From Pseudomonas fluorescens (lineage in GTDB: Bacteria > Pseudomonadota > Gammaproteobacteria > Pseudomonadales > Pseudomonadaceae): a DNA stretch of 64,000 nt. Positions 19,093 through 28,269 of the stretch are shown here, piece after piece; positions within the stretch are counted from its first letter, which is position 1; the number at the start of each line of letters is the position of its first letter. A model generated the notes under the pieces. That model was not told the DNA's origin and did not search any database. It saw nothing but the letters and a program-made list of their open reading frames with translations. Location: NCBI RefSeq assembly GCF_000967965.1, contig NZ_LACC01000010.1, positions 1 through 64,000 of the forward strand, written 5' to 3'. A program made the position numbers and the translations under genes.

Positions 19093-20004
19093 GTGAAAGC
19101 CAGATCCGATGAATTGCAGGTTTTCGTCTGCGTGATTGAATGCGGGTCGATTTCCGCAGCGGCCGAGCAGGTGGGGCAAACGCCTTCGGCGGTCAGCCGT
19201 ACGCTGTCGCGGCTGGAGGCCAAGCTCGACACCACCTTGATCAATCGCACCACGCGGCGCATGGACCTGACCGAAGAGGGCAAGTACTTCTTCGAGCACG
19301 CCAAGCGCATTCTCGATCAGATGGATGAGCTCGAAGAGCGCCTGTCCTCGCGCCAGCAAACGCCGTCCGGGCGGCTGCGGATCAATGCGGCGTCACCGTT
19401 CATGCTGCACGCCATCGTGCCCTACATCGATGAATTTCGCAGGCTCTATCCGGACATCCAGCTCGAGCTCAACAGCAATGATTTGATCATCGACCTGCTG
19501 GAGCAGAGCACCGACATCGCCATCCGCATCGGCACCCTGACCGACTCGACGCTGCATGCCCGCTCCCTGGGTTGCAGCCCGCTGCACATCGTCGCCAGCC
19601 CGGCCTACCTGGAAAAGTACGGCACACCGCAAGCCGTGGCTGACCTCGCCAACCATACGCTGCTGGGGTTCACCCAGAACGAAGGCCTCAACCAATGGCC
19701 GCTGCGTTATGTGCATGGCGACCGCTGGCCGATCCAGGCATCGATCAGCGCCTCCAGCGGCGAAACCATCCGCCATCTCGCACTGGACGGCCAGGGCATC
19801 GCCAGCCTGTCGCATTTCATGACCATCGAAGACATTCGTGCCGGACGCTTGAAAGTGTTGCTGGCCGAGTTCAACAGCGGTTATCGCCAGCCGATCAACG
19901 CGGTGTACTACCGCAACTCGCAACTGGCCCTGCGGATTCAATGCTTCCTGGACTTTATCCAGGGCAAGCTGGCCGATTATGCGAGCGCAGATTTCAAGGG
20001 CTGA
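19093..20004 (+). CDS. LysR-family regulator downstream of mdaB
   Basis: A 303-residue LysR regulator with an N-terminal helix-turn-helix (VFVCVIECGSISAAAEQVGQ, then SAVSRTLSRLEAKL, about residues 8-50) and an effector domain of the CrgA/DsdC-like subgroup (SGRLRINAASPFMLHAIVPY). LysR genes beside mdaB-type quinone reductases are common in Pseudomonas, so redox-responsive control of mdaB is plausible but not shown. The start codon is the ATG at 19093, just after a REP pair. Confidence 0.88.
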   Translation: MKARSDELQVFVCVIECGSISAAAEQVGQTPSAVSRTLSRLEAKLDTTLINRTTRRMDLTEEGKYFFEHAKRILDQMDELEERLSSRQQTPSGRLRINAASPFMLHAIVPYIDEFRRLYPDIQLELNSNDLIIDLLEQSTDIAIRIGTLTDSTLHARSLGCSPLHIVASPAYLEKYGTPQAVADLANHTLLGFTQNEGLNQWPLRYVHGDRWPIQASISASSGETIRHLALDGQGIASLSHFMTIEDIRAGRLKVLLAEFNSGYRQPINAVYYRNSQLALRIQCFLDFIQGKLADYASADFKG

Positions 20005-20107
20005 TTCGTGATTCCTGCGCAAAAGTGAATTGGGTCAGAGGGCATTTTTCGGCAGTGATCGCTCCTTGATACTCCTTGCATCACTTATCCACGCAGGGAG
20101 TTGCTCC

Positions 20108-21001
20108 ATGAACGTATTCGTTACCGGTGCCGCCGGTTTTATCGGCGGTTCCATCGCCACGGGCCTGGTCCAGGCCGGCCACAACGTCACTGGTCTGGTG
20201 CGCAGCGCCGAACAAGCCGATGAACTGCGTGCACTGGGCATCACCCCGGTAATCGGTACGCTGGACGACTGCGCCCTGTTGGCCGATCAGGCGCTTGCTG
20301 CGGACGCTGTGATCAACGCCGCCAGCAGCGATCATCGTGGCGCGGTGGAAGCCTTGCTCGATGCCTTGCGCGGTGCTGGCAAAGTGTTCCTGCACACCAG
20401 CGGTTCGAGCATCGTCGGTGATGCCCCGGGCGGTAAATCCAGTGATGTCATCTACTTCGAAGACAACCTGCCGAAACCGACAGTCGACAAGGCGGCGCGC
20501 GTGGCCATCGACAACCTGATCCTGGCGGCGGCCATGGATGGCGTGAACTCGGCAGTGATCTGTAACACGCTGATCTACGGCCACAGCCTGGGCGTCCATC
20601 GTGACAGCGTGCAGCTACCGCGCCTACTCAAACAGGCGCGCAAAAGCGGTGTGGTACGCCATGTCGGCCCGGGCCAGAACATCTGGTCCAATGTGCACAT
20701 CGAGGACGTGGTGGCGCTGTATCTGCTGGCGCTGACTGAAAACGTACCGGGCACCTTCTACTTCGTCGAAAGCGGTGAAGCGTCGTTCATCGACATGACC
20801 ACCGCCATGGCGAAGGCGCTGAACCTGGGCGAGCCGCAGGACTGGGCGCTCAAGGATGCGGAAACCGAGTGGGGCTATGAAATGGCCAACTATGGTTTGG
20901 GCTCCAACAGTCGGGTGCGCGGCAGGCATGCGCGGGAATTGTTGGGTTGGGTGCCGAAGCGCACGTCGGTAGTGGAGTGGATTCGCGACGAGATGGTTTG
21001 A
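20108..21001 (+). CDS. NAD-dependent epimerase/dehydratase family protein
   Basis: A 297-residue extended short-chain dehydrogenase. The N-terminal Rossmann motif is TGAAGFIGGSIATGL (residues 6-20), followed by an NmrA/epimerase-like core with SSDHRGAVEALLDAL and HTSGSSIVGD. The usual catalytic YxxxK is not obvious in its normal position, so the activity is uncertain. The ribosome site GGGAG is seven bases before the ATG at 20108. It stands alone between the LysR gene and a REP pair. Confidence 0.85.
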   Translation: MNVFVTGAAGFIGGSIATGLVQAGHNVTGLVRSAEQADELRALGITPVIGTLDDCALLADQALAADAVINAASSDHRGAVEALLDALRGAGKVFLHTSGSSIVGDAPGGKSSDVIYFEDNLPKPTVDKAARVAIDNLILAAAMDGVNSAVICNTLIYGHSLGVHRDSVQLPRLLKQARKSGVVRHVGPGQNIWSNVHIEDVVALYLLALTENVPGTFYFVESGEASFIDMTTAMAKALNLGEPQDWALKDAETEWGYEMANYGLGSNSRVRGRHARELLGWVPKRTSVVEWIRDEMV

Positions 21002-21027
21002 GTTCGCGATAGACCGCGTCATCGTTC

Positions 21028-21110
21028 ATCGCGGGCAGGCTCACTCCTACATTTGATTGCATTCCTTCTGATGGAACGCGGTTAAATGTAGGCGTGAGCC
21101 TGCTCGCGAT
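21028..21110. repeat. REP inverted pair, TAGGAGTGAGCCTGCTCGCGAT type
   Basis: Left unit ATCGCGGGCAGGCTCACTCC faces right unit TAGGCGTGAGCCTGCTCGCG with about 35 bases between. This is a second REP family, also seen at 33074, 36619 and 38863. Confidence 0.85.
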
Positions 21111-21202
21111 TGCGTTTCCACTGGCCCATCTGCTGGCCGCGCTGCCCCCGATTCCGTAACATCCGCACACTCTTTTTCGTCTCTCCCTGTGTGCGATCCC
21201 CC

Positions 21203-22648
21203 ATGAAAGCAAAACGTCTACGCGCCGATGTCCTGGCCGGGCTTACCACGTCCTTCGCCCTGTTGCCCGAGTGCATCGCTTTCGCGCTGGTGGCTCATCT
21301 CAATCCGCTGATGGGGCTCTATGGCGCGTTCATCATCTGCACCCTGACCGCGCTGTTCGGCGGACGACCGGGCATGGTGTCCGGTGCGGCCGGCTCGATG
21401 GCCGTGGTGATCGTCGCGCTGGTGGTGCAACACGGCGTGCAGTATCTACTGGCCACGGTGTTGATGGGCGGGTTGATCATGATGGCGTTCGGGCTGCTCA
21501 AGCTCGGCAAACTGGTGCGCATGGTCCCGCACCCGGTGATGCTCGGCTTCGTCAACGGCCTGGCGATCATCATTGCCCTGGCGCAACTGGAACACTTCAA
21601 GAGCGGTGAAGCCTGGTTGAGCGGTACGCCGCTGTACATGATGATCGGGCTGGTTGCGGTAACCATGACGGTTGTCTACGTGCTGCCGCGCCTGACCCGC
21701 ACGGTGCCGCCGGCGCTGGTGGCGATTCTCGGCGTGGGCCTGGCGGTGTATTCGCTGGGCCTGCCGACCCGCACCCTGGGCGACATGGCGCACATCGCCG
21801 GTGGTTTGCCGACGCTGGCGCTGCCGGACATTGCGTGGAACCTGGACACCCTGCGCATCATCGCGCCCTACGCGATCCTGATGGCTATGGTCGGCTTGCT
21901 GGAAACCCTGCTGACCCTGAATCTCACCGATGAAATCACCGAGAGCCGTGGCTATCCGGATCGCGAGTGCGTGGCGCTGGGGGCGGCGAACATCGTGTCC
22001 GGTGCGTTCGGCGGCATGGGCGGTTGCGCGATGATCGGCCAGACCGTGATCAACCTCAGTTCCGGCGGGCGCGGGCGTTTGTCCGGGGTGGTGGCCGGGG
22101 TGTCGATCCTGTTGTTCATCCTGTTTCTGTCGCCGCTGATCGAGCGCATTCCACTGGCCGCGCTGGTGGGGGTGATGTTCGTGGTGTCGCAACAGACCTT
22201 CGCCTGGGCCTCGTTGCGGGTGCTGAACAAGGTGCCGTTGAACGACGTGCTGGTGATCATCGCGGTGACCGTGATTACCGTGTTCACCGACCTGGCAATG
22301 GCAGTGCTCTGCGGCATCATCATTGCGGCGCTCAATTTCGCCTGGCAGCAGGCTCGGCAGTTGTACGCCGACAGTCATCTGGAGACTGACGGCAGCAAGC
22401 TGTACCGGGTGCATGGCACGCTGTTCTTCGCCTCGACCACACCCTTTCTCAATCAGTTCGATCCGGCCAATGACCCGGCGCAAGTGACACTTGATTGCCA
22501 GCACCTGAGTTTTGTCGACTACTCGGCCATCGCCGCGCTGGGCACCTTGCGCGAGCGCTACACCAAGGCTGGCAAGCACTTGCGGGTGCTGCATTTGTCC
22601 GAGCGTTGCAAGAAATTGCTCAAGCGCGCCCGGATGCAGCACGACTGA
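21203..22648 (+). CDS. SulP-family anion transporter with STAS domain
   Basis: An inner-membrane anion permease of 481 residues (sulfate, bicarbonate or another anion). About ten to twelve hydrophobic helices precede a cytoplasmic STAS domain of about 100 residues (HGTLFFASTTPFLNQFD, then LDCQHLSFVDYSAIAAL). The family signature near the first helices (VLAGLTTSFALLPECIAFAL) is present. The ATG at 21203 follows the sequence GATCCCCC with no clear ribosome site. It is preferred because it begins just before the conserved first segment; an upstream in-frame start would fall in the REP region. Confidence 0.88.
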   Translation: MKAKRLRADVLAGLTTSFALLPECIAFALVAHLNPLMGLYGAFIICTLTALFGGRPGMVSGAAGSMAVVIVALVVQHGVQYLLATVLMGGLIMMAFGLLKLGKLVRMVPHPVMLGFVNGLAIIIALAQLEHFKSGEAWLSGTPLYMMIGLVAVTMTVVYVLPRLTRTVPPALVAILGVGLAVYSLGLPTRTLGDMAHIAGGLPTLALPDIAWNLDTLRIIAPYAILMAMVGLLETLLTLNLTDEITESRGYPDRECVALGAANIVSGAFGGMGGCAMIGQTVINLSSGGRGRLSGVVAGVSILLFILFLSPLIERIPLAALVGVMFVVSQQTFAWASLRVLNKVPLNDVLVIIAVTVITVFTDLAMAVLCGIIIAALNFAWQQARQLYADSHLETDGSKLYRVHGTLFFASTTPFLNQFDPANDPAQVTLDCQHLSFVDYSAIAALGTLRERYTKAGKHLRVLHLSERCKKLLKRARMQHD

Positions 22649-22833
22649 AATCAAACAGGCAGGCGCGATGAAAATCCGCCTGCCTTATTTTCATTATTTG
22701 CGACAACTCATACCTCTGCGCGACACCCCTTACCTCTGCACGAAAATTACTTTCACCTCGTTTGAAAATCACCTGCCGAAATGTTTTAAGAGTTTCACAA
22801 ATATTTCGACGTGACCCTCTCGAGGAGTACCGC

Positions 22834-24183
22834 ATGACCCTGTCCTTCGGCTATTGGCTGCTGGTGTATGCCGCTGTTGCCATCATCGCGCTGATCGTTC
22901 TGATCGCCCGTTACCGGCTCAACCCGTTCATTGTCATCACCCTGATTTCCATCGGCCTGGCGCTGGTGGCGGGCATGCCGCCGTCCGGTGTGGTGGGGGC
23001 GTACGAAGCGGGTGTCGGCAAGACCCTGGGGCATATCGCACTGGTGGTGGCGCTGGGCACCATGCTCGGCAAGATGATGGCCGAGTCCGGTGGCGCCGAG
23101 CAGGTGGCGCGGACCTTGATCGACCGTTTCGGCGAGAAGAACGCGCATTGGGCGATGGTGTGCATCGCGTTTCTGGTGGGGCTGCCGCTGTTCTTCGAAG
23201 TCGGTTTCGTCTTGCTGGTGCCGATTGCCTTTACCGTGGCGCGGCGCGTGGGCGTATCGATCCTGATGGTCGGCTTGCCGATGGTCGCCGGGCTTTCGGT
23301 GGTGCATGCGCTGGTGCCGCCGCACCCGGCGGCGATGCTGGCGGTGCAGGTGTATCAGGCGTCGGTGGGGCAGACCTTGATGTATGCGATCCTGATCGGC
23401 ATTCCGACCGCGATCATCGCAGGTCCCCTGTACGCCAAATTCATTGTGCCGCGCATTCAGCTGCCGGCGGAAAACCCGCTGGAACGACAGTTTCTTGAGC
23501 GTGAACCGCGCGACAGCCTGCCGGGTTTCGGTATCACCATGGCGACCATCCTGTTGCCGGTGGTGCTGATGCTGATCGGCGGCTGGGCCAACCTGATTTC
23601 AACACCGGGCACAGGTTTCAACCAGTTCCTGCTGTTCATCGGCAACTCGGTGATCGCGCTGTTGCTGGCCACATTGTTGAGTTTCTGGACCCTCGGCCTG
23701 GCCCAGGGCTTCAACCGCGAATCGATCCTCAAGTTCACCAACGAATGCCTGGCGCCGACCGCGAGCATCACACTGCTGGTGGGCGCAGGTGGTGGCTTGA
23801 ACCGGATTCTGGTGGACGCCGGCGTCACCGACCAGATCGTCGGCCTGGCCCACGAGTTTCATTTGTCGCCGCTGTTGATGGGCTGGCTGTTTGCCGCGTT
23901 GATGCGCATCGCCACCGGTTCTGCCACTGTGGCCATGACCACCGCTTCAGGCGTGGTAGCACCCGTTGCCATTGGTCTGGGTTATCCCCATCCGGAGCTG
24001 CTGGTGCTGGCGACTGGCGCCGGGTCGGTTATCTTTTCCCACGTTAACGACGGCGGTTTCTGGTTGATCAAGGAATACTTCAACATGACCGTTACCCAAA
24101 CCTTCAAGACCTGGACCGTGCTCGAGACGTTGATCTCGGTCATTGCCTTCGGCCTTACCGTTGGCCTTTCTTACCTGATTTAG
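22834..24183 (+). CDS. GntP-family permease
   Basis: A 449-residue proton symporter of the gluconate permease family with about 12 membrane helices. Family features visible are the early RYRLNPFIVI segment, ALGTMLGKMMAESGGAEQVA near residue 85, and VVHALVPPHPAAMLAV. It starts at the ATG preceded by GAGGAG (22820-22825). It is followed after 14 bases by an rpiR-type regulator and then a D-aminoacylase, so the substrate is more likely an N-acyl-D-amino acid or related compound than gluconate. That assignment is an inference from context. Confidence 0.88.
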   Translation: MTLSFGYWLLVYAAVAIIALIVLIARYRLNPFIVITLISIGLALVAGMPPSGVVGAYEAGVGKTLGHIALVVALGTMLGKMMAESGGAEQVARTLIDRFGEKNAHWAMVCIAFLVGLPLFFEVGFVLLVPIAFTVARRVGVSILMVGLPMVAGLSVVHALVPPHPAAMLAVQVYQASVGQTLMYAILIGIPTAIIAGPLYAKFIVPRIQLPAENPLERQFLEREPRDSLPGFGITMATILLPVVLMLIGGWANLISTPGTGFNQFLLFIGNSVIALLLATLLSFWTLGLAQGFNRESILKFTNECLAPTASITLLVGAGGGLNRILVDAGVTDQIVGLAHEFHLSPLLMGWLFAALMRIATGSATVAMTTASGVVAPVAIGLGYPHPELLVLATGAGSVIFSHVNDGGFWLIKEYFNMTVTQTFKTWTVLETLISVIAFGLTVGLSYLI

Positions 24184-24197
24184 CCGGAGCCACTTGC

Positions 24198-25058
24198 ATG
24201 GACATCCTCTACCAGATCCGCGCCCGTCAGGACTCCTTCAGCGCCGGTGAAGGACGCATCGCCCGCCTGATGCTCGACGACGTAGGATTTGCCGCCTCCG
24301 CCAGCCTCGATGAGCTGGCGCTGCGGGCGGAGGTCAGCAGCGCCACGCTGTCGCGCTTCGCCCGCACGGTCGGCTGTAAGGACCTGCGTGACCTGCGCCT
24401 GCAACTGGCCCAGGCCAGCGGCGTCGGCAGCCGGTTTCTCGACCCTGCGGGCACGCCCGAGCAGTCGGCGTTCTACGGGCAGATCGTGGGCGATATCGAG
24501 TCGACCTTGCGCCAGCACCTGGCCGCGTTCGATGAGTCGCGTTTCGCCGATGCGGTGAAACTGCTGGGCAAGGCGCGGATGATTCACGCTTTCGGCATGG
24601 GCGGCTGCTCGACCCTGTGCAGCGATGAACTGCAAGTGCGCCTAGTGCGCCTCGGCTATCCGATTGCGGTATGCCACGATGCGGTGATGATGCGCGTCAC
24701 AGCCGCCAGCCTCAGCGCCGAACACGTGGTAATTGTCTGCTCGCTGACCGGGATCACCCCGGAGCTGATTGAAACGGTGGAACTGGCGCGCAACTACGGC
24801 GCACGCATTCTGGCCATCACCCGGGCCGATTCTCCGCTGGCGCAACTGGCCGACATCGTCCTGCCCCTGCAAAGCGCCGAAACCTCGTTCATCTACAAAC
24901 CCACGGCAGCGCGCTACGGCATGCTGCTGGCCATCGACGTGCTCGCCACCGAGCTGGCCCTGGCCAATCCTGAAGACAATCAAGAACGTCTGCGGCGGAT
25001 CAAACTCGCCCTCGACGAATACCGCGGCGGCGACGATCACTTGCCGCTGGGAGACTGA
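24198..25058 (+). CDS. MurR/RpiR-family regulator
   Basis: A 286-residue regulator with an N-terminal HTH_6 domain (about residues 1-75, with SSATLSRFARTVGCKDLRDLRLQ-like recognition helix) and a C-terminal SIS sugar/phosphosugar-binding domain (IHAFGMGGCSTLCSDE near residue 135, SLTGITPELIETVE near 185). It lies inside the gntP / D-aminoacylase operon, so it likely controls those genes in response to the substrate or a product. The gene overlaps nothing, and the D-aminoacylase ATG follows two bases after its stop. Confidence 0.9.
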   Translation: MDILYQIRARQDSFSAGEGRIARLMLDDVGFAASASLDELALRAEVSSATLSRFARTVGCKDLRDLRLQLAQASGVGSRFLDPAGTPEQSAFYGQIVGDIESTLRQHLAAFDESRFADAVKLLGKARMIHAFGMGGCSTLCSDELQVRLVRLGYPIAVCHDAVMMRVTAASLSAEHVVIVCSLTGITPELIETVELARNYGARILAITRADSPLAQLADIVLPLQSAETSFIYKPTAARYGMLLAIDVLATELALANPEDNQERLRRIKLALDEYRGGDDHLPLGD

Positions 25059-25059
25059 C

Positions 25060-26517
25060 ATGCAGTACGACACGCTGATTCGCAACGCCCTGATCATCGA
25101 CGGCAGCAACAGCCCCGGTTACCCCGCCGACGTGGCCATTCTCAACGGGCGCATCGAGCGTATCGGCGACTTGCGCGATGCCCGTGCCAGCGAAGAAATC
25201 GACGCGCAGGGCCATGTGCTGGCGCCGGGTTTCATCGACGTGCACACCCATGACGACACTGTGGTGATCCGTCAGCCGCAGATGCTGCCCAAGCTCAGCC
25301 AGGGCGTGACCACGGTCATCGTCGGCAACTGCGGGATCAGCGCGTCACCAGTGAGTTTGCGCGGCGATCCGCCGGACCCGATGAACCTGTTGGGCACGGC
25401 CGCTGCGTTCGTTTATCCGACCTTCCGCGACTACCGTGCGGCGGTCGAAGCGGCGAACACCACGCTGAACGTCGCGGCATTGGTCGGCCATACGGCGTTG
25501 CGCAGCAATCATCTGGACGACCTGTTTCGCACCGCCACGGCGGAAGAAATCAGTGCGATGCGCGAGCAATTGCGCGAGAGCCTGGAGGCCGGCGCCTTGG
25601 GCCTGTCCACCGGCCTTGCCTATGCCAGTGCCTTCTCGGCATCCACCGATGAAGTGATGCAACTGACCGAAGAGTTGACCGCGTTCGGAGCGGTCTACAC
25701 CACCCATTTGCGCAGCGAATTCGAACCGGTGCTGGAGGCCATGGACGAGGCGTTCCAGATCGGTCGCCATGCGCAAAGCCCGGTGATCATTTCCCACCTA
25801 AAATGCGCGGGCGCCGGTAACTGGGGGCGTAGTCCGCAACTGCTGGCATCCCTCGAAGAAGCGGCGAAAACCCACCCGGTCGGTTGCGATTGTTATCCGT
25901 ATGCAGCGAGTTCTTCGACGCTGGATTTGAAGCAGGTGACCGATGCCCACCGCATCACCATCACCTGGTCGACCCCGCACCCGGAAATGGGCGGCCGCGA
26001 CCTGATGGACATCGCCGCTGAATGGAATGTGCCGTTGCTGGAGGCCGCTCGCCAACTGCAACCGGCCGGTGCGGTGTACTACGGAATGGATGAGGCGGAT
26101 GTCCGCAGAATCCTCGCGCACCCGCTGTCGATGGTCGGCTCCGACGGCTTGCCGGAAGACCCGTTCCCGCACCCACGCTTGTGGGGCGCATTCCCTCGGG
26201 TACTCGGACATTTCAGCCGTGATGTAGGACTGTTCCCGCTGCACACCGCCGTGCACAAAATGACCGGGCTGTCGGCGGCACGTTTCGGTTTGAAGGAGCG
26301 CGGTGAGATCCGCGAAGGCCATTGGGCCGACCTGGTGTTGTTCGATCCGGCAACCATCCGGGATGTCGCCGATTTCAACGATCCGCAGCAGGCGGCGCAA
26401 GGCATCGAGGGGGTATGGGTCAACGGTGTGTTGAGCTACCGCGATGGCCAGGCCAACGGGCGCAGGGAAGGGCGGTTCCTGGCCCGGGAAGGGGATTTGC
26501 GCACGGGTTTTCAGTGA
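25060..26517 (+). CDS. D-aminoacylase (N-acyl-D-amino-acid deacylase)
   Basis: A zinc amidohydrolase that cleaves N-acyl-D-amino acids to D-amino acid and fatty or acetic acid. The 485-residue product has the N-terminal beta domain (YDTLIRNALIIDGSNSPGY), the metal motif VHTHDD with His62 and His64, a catalytic-type SGIS/NCGIS segment, HLRSE near residue 220, and GSDG(L)PEDPFPHPR near 365, all signatures of this family. The chosen ATG is the one two bases after the rpiR stop; the frame is open further upstream only inside rpiR. With GntP and RpiR it forms a D-amino-acid derivative utilisation operon. Confidence 0.92.
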   Translation: MQYDTLIRNALIIDGSNSPGYPADVAILNGRIERIGDLRDARASEEIDAQGHVLAPGFIDVHTHDDTVVIRQPQMLPKLSQGVTTVIVGNCGISASPVSLRGDPPDPMNLLGTAAAFVYPTFRDYRAAVEAANTTLNVAALVGHTALRSNHLDDLFRTATAEEISAMREQLRESLEAGALGLSTGLAYASAFSASTDEVMQLTEELTAFGAVYTTHLRSEFEPVLEAMDEAFQIGRHAQSPVIISHLKCAGAGNWGRSPQLLASLEEAAKTHPVGCDCYPYAASSSTLDLKQVTDAHRITITWSTPHPEMGGRDLMDIAAEWNVPLLEAARQLQPAGAVYYGMDEADVRRILAHPLSMVGSDGLPEDPFPHPRLWGAFPRVLGHFSRDVGLFPLHTAVHKMTGLSAARFGLKERGEIREGHWADLVLFDPATIRDVADFNDPQQAAQGIEGVWVNGVLSYRDGQANGRREGRFLAREGDLRTGFQ

Positions 26518-26635
26518 GTTTCGAGGACTGCGTCACAGTGATGGCATTTTGAGACTAAAGATTGGCATTTCCGCGCCGAATTGCTGACATCAGGCCCGGC
26601 TACACCACGGGCTTTCACCGTCTGGGAGCAACTCG

Positions 26636-27004
26636 ATGAGCTTCGGCAAAACCACTCCGATCCTGCGTATTTTCGACGAAGCCAAGGCAGTGGAGTTCTA
26701 CGTCGACTTCCTCGGTTTCAAGATCGACTGGCAACATCGATTCGAAGCGAATTTCCCGCTGTACCTGCAAATCTCCCGTGGCGAATGCGTGCTGCACCTG
26801 TCCGAACACCATGGCGACAGCACACCGGGTTCTGCCCTGCGGATCGAGACGGATGAGCTAGAGAAGTTTCAGCAGCAACTGTTGGCCAAGGAATACAGGT
26901 TTTCCCATCCGCAGATTCAGGCCATGCCCTGGGGCAGCCAGGACATGACCATCGCCGACCCGTTCGGCAATCGCTTGGTGTTCACTAACGCGATCAGCCT
27001 CTGA
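26636..27004 (+). CDS. VOC-family glyoxalase/bleomycin-resistance-like protein
   Basis: A 122-residue single vicinal-oxygen-chelate domain protein. The pattern TPILRIFDEAKAVEFYVDFLGF at the N terminus and MTIADPFGNRLVF at the C terminus is that of bleomycin-resistance/glyoxalase relatives. The length and the ECVLHLSEHHGD stretch resemble the glyoxalase-superfamily proteins often annotated as bleomycin binding proteins. No enzymatic or drug specificity can be read. The ribosome site GGGAG is at 26620-26624, eleven bases before the ATG. Confidence 0.85.
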   Translation: MSFGKTTPILRIFDEAKAVEFYVDFLGFKIDWQHRFEANFPLYLQISRGECVLHLSEHHGDSTPGSALRIETDELEKFQQQLLAKEYRFSHPQIQAMPWGSQDMTIADPFGNRLVFTNAISL

Positions 27005-27030
27005 GCCTTCAGCCCCTCAGGCTTAAGTCT

Positions 27031-28059
27031 TTACCCTTCGTTCGGCACCCGGTGGGTTTGGCGAAACTCACCCGGCGGCATCCCGCGCCGGCTTTTGAAC
27101 GTGCGGTGAAACGAGCGGGGTTCGGTGAAACCCAGGTACTGGGCGATGTCCTGAATCGGCAGGGTGCTGTTGAGCAGGTAATGCTCGGCCAGTTCCTGGC
27201 GCAGGTCATCGAGGATCTGCTGGTACGACGTACCGGCCAGATGCAGCTGGCGTTGCAGCGTGCGCACTGACACCGCGAGATGCTCTGCCACCTGCTCCTT
27301 GCGTGGCAGACCTTCCTTGAGCAACTTTCGCAGGATGCTTTTGACCCGCTGTTCCAGCGACGCGTCCTCCAGTGTGGCCATCAATCCCTGGGCATGTTCT
27401 TCCAGCGTGCGCAGCAATTGCGCATCGGCCTGGCGCAATGGCAACTGCAAATACGGCAACGGGACAATCAGCGCCGAATAAGGCTGATTGAACAGTACCG
27501 GGCAGTCGAAGAACTGCTCGTACTCTGCCAGCGTCGTGTCGGCCGGACGGGCATGTTCCAGCCAGACGGCGGCCGGCGACATTTGCGTGTCGGCGATCCA
27601 GCGCGCGTATTGCAGCCAGGAACCGAGCACGTTTTCCACCAGGTGTCGGCGAATTCGCGGGCGCTGATGGCGGCATGTCCAGATCAGGTGCACCTCGCTG
27701 CCTTGCACCTCGGCGCGGCTGACGCCCATGTCTCCCACCAGCTTCTCGAACGGCATGATGCGGCTCATGGCGTCGCCCAGTGTCGCGCAGTTCATGGTGA
27801 TGTAACCGAGCACGCTCCAGGAGTTGGGCAACACAAAACGCGCGGCGTTGAGACCGAACAACGCATCGCCCGAGTGTTCGCAGAAATAGTCGAGCAGCCG
27901 TTCATGGGCTTCACCCGGCAACCGTAGGCTGTTGTCACTCAACTGCTGTGCCTGCAACCCGGCAGCCGCCAACGCAGGCTCGATGGCCATGCCCAGTTGT
28001 TCGGCATGACGCAGGTATTTGAGCAGTGGCGGAACTGAAGTGAAGCCCAGGGATTGCAT
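27031..28059 (-). CDS. AraC-family regulator of the adjacent lipid/glycerol-phosphate cluster
   Basis: A 342-residue regulator with an N-terminal arabinose-binding-like (AraC_binding_4 / PF12625-type) domain and a C-terminal AraC helix-turn-helix pair (SVRTLQRQLHLAGTSYQQIL near residue 260, then IQDIAQYLGFTEPRSFHRTFKS). It is divergent from the AGPS-like oxidase gene, with 210 bases between. In P. aeruginosa the AraC gene PA3027 occupies this place beside the PA3026-PA3024 homologues, so regulation of the cluster is a good inference. The ATG at 28059 is favoured; an upstream frame to 28242 lacks conserved residues. Confidence 0.88.
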   Translation of the reverse strand: MQSLGFTSVPPLLKYLRHAEQLGMAIEPALAAAGLQAQQLSDNSLRLPGEAHERLLDYFCEHSGDALFGLNAARFVLPNSWSVLGYITMNCATLGDAMSRIMPFEKLVGDMGVSRAEVQGSEVHLIWTCRHQRPRIRRHLVENVLGSWLQYARWIADTQMSPAAVWLEHARPADTTLAEYEQFFDCPVLFNQPYSALIVPLPYLQLPLRQADAQLLRTLEEHAQGLMATLEDASLEQRVKSILRKLLKEGLPRKEQVAEHLAVSVRTLQRQLHLAGTSYQQILDDLRQELAEHYLLNSTLPIQDIAQYLGFTEPRSFHRTFKSRRGMPPGEFRQTHRVPNEG

Positions 28060-28269
28060 GATCGTATTCCTTTGATCAAGGCCCGCGTGCGCGGATGAAT
28101 GCCTTGAAAGGTAATTTGAAACCACGACTAAAGTAAATGGCTGACGCCTGCGCGACGTTTGACTCAATTGGCTACTCGAACTGGCCGGATGCGACCGTGA
28201 CACTTTCGGACGGCTGACTAGTATGGGGGCCTGAAATATCACTGATCAGAACCGCAAAAGGACACACGC

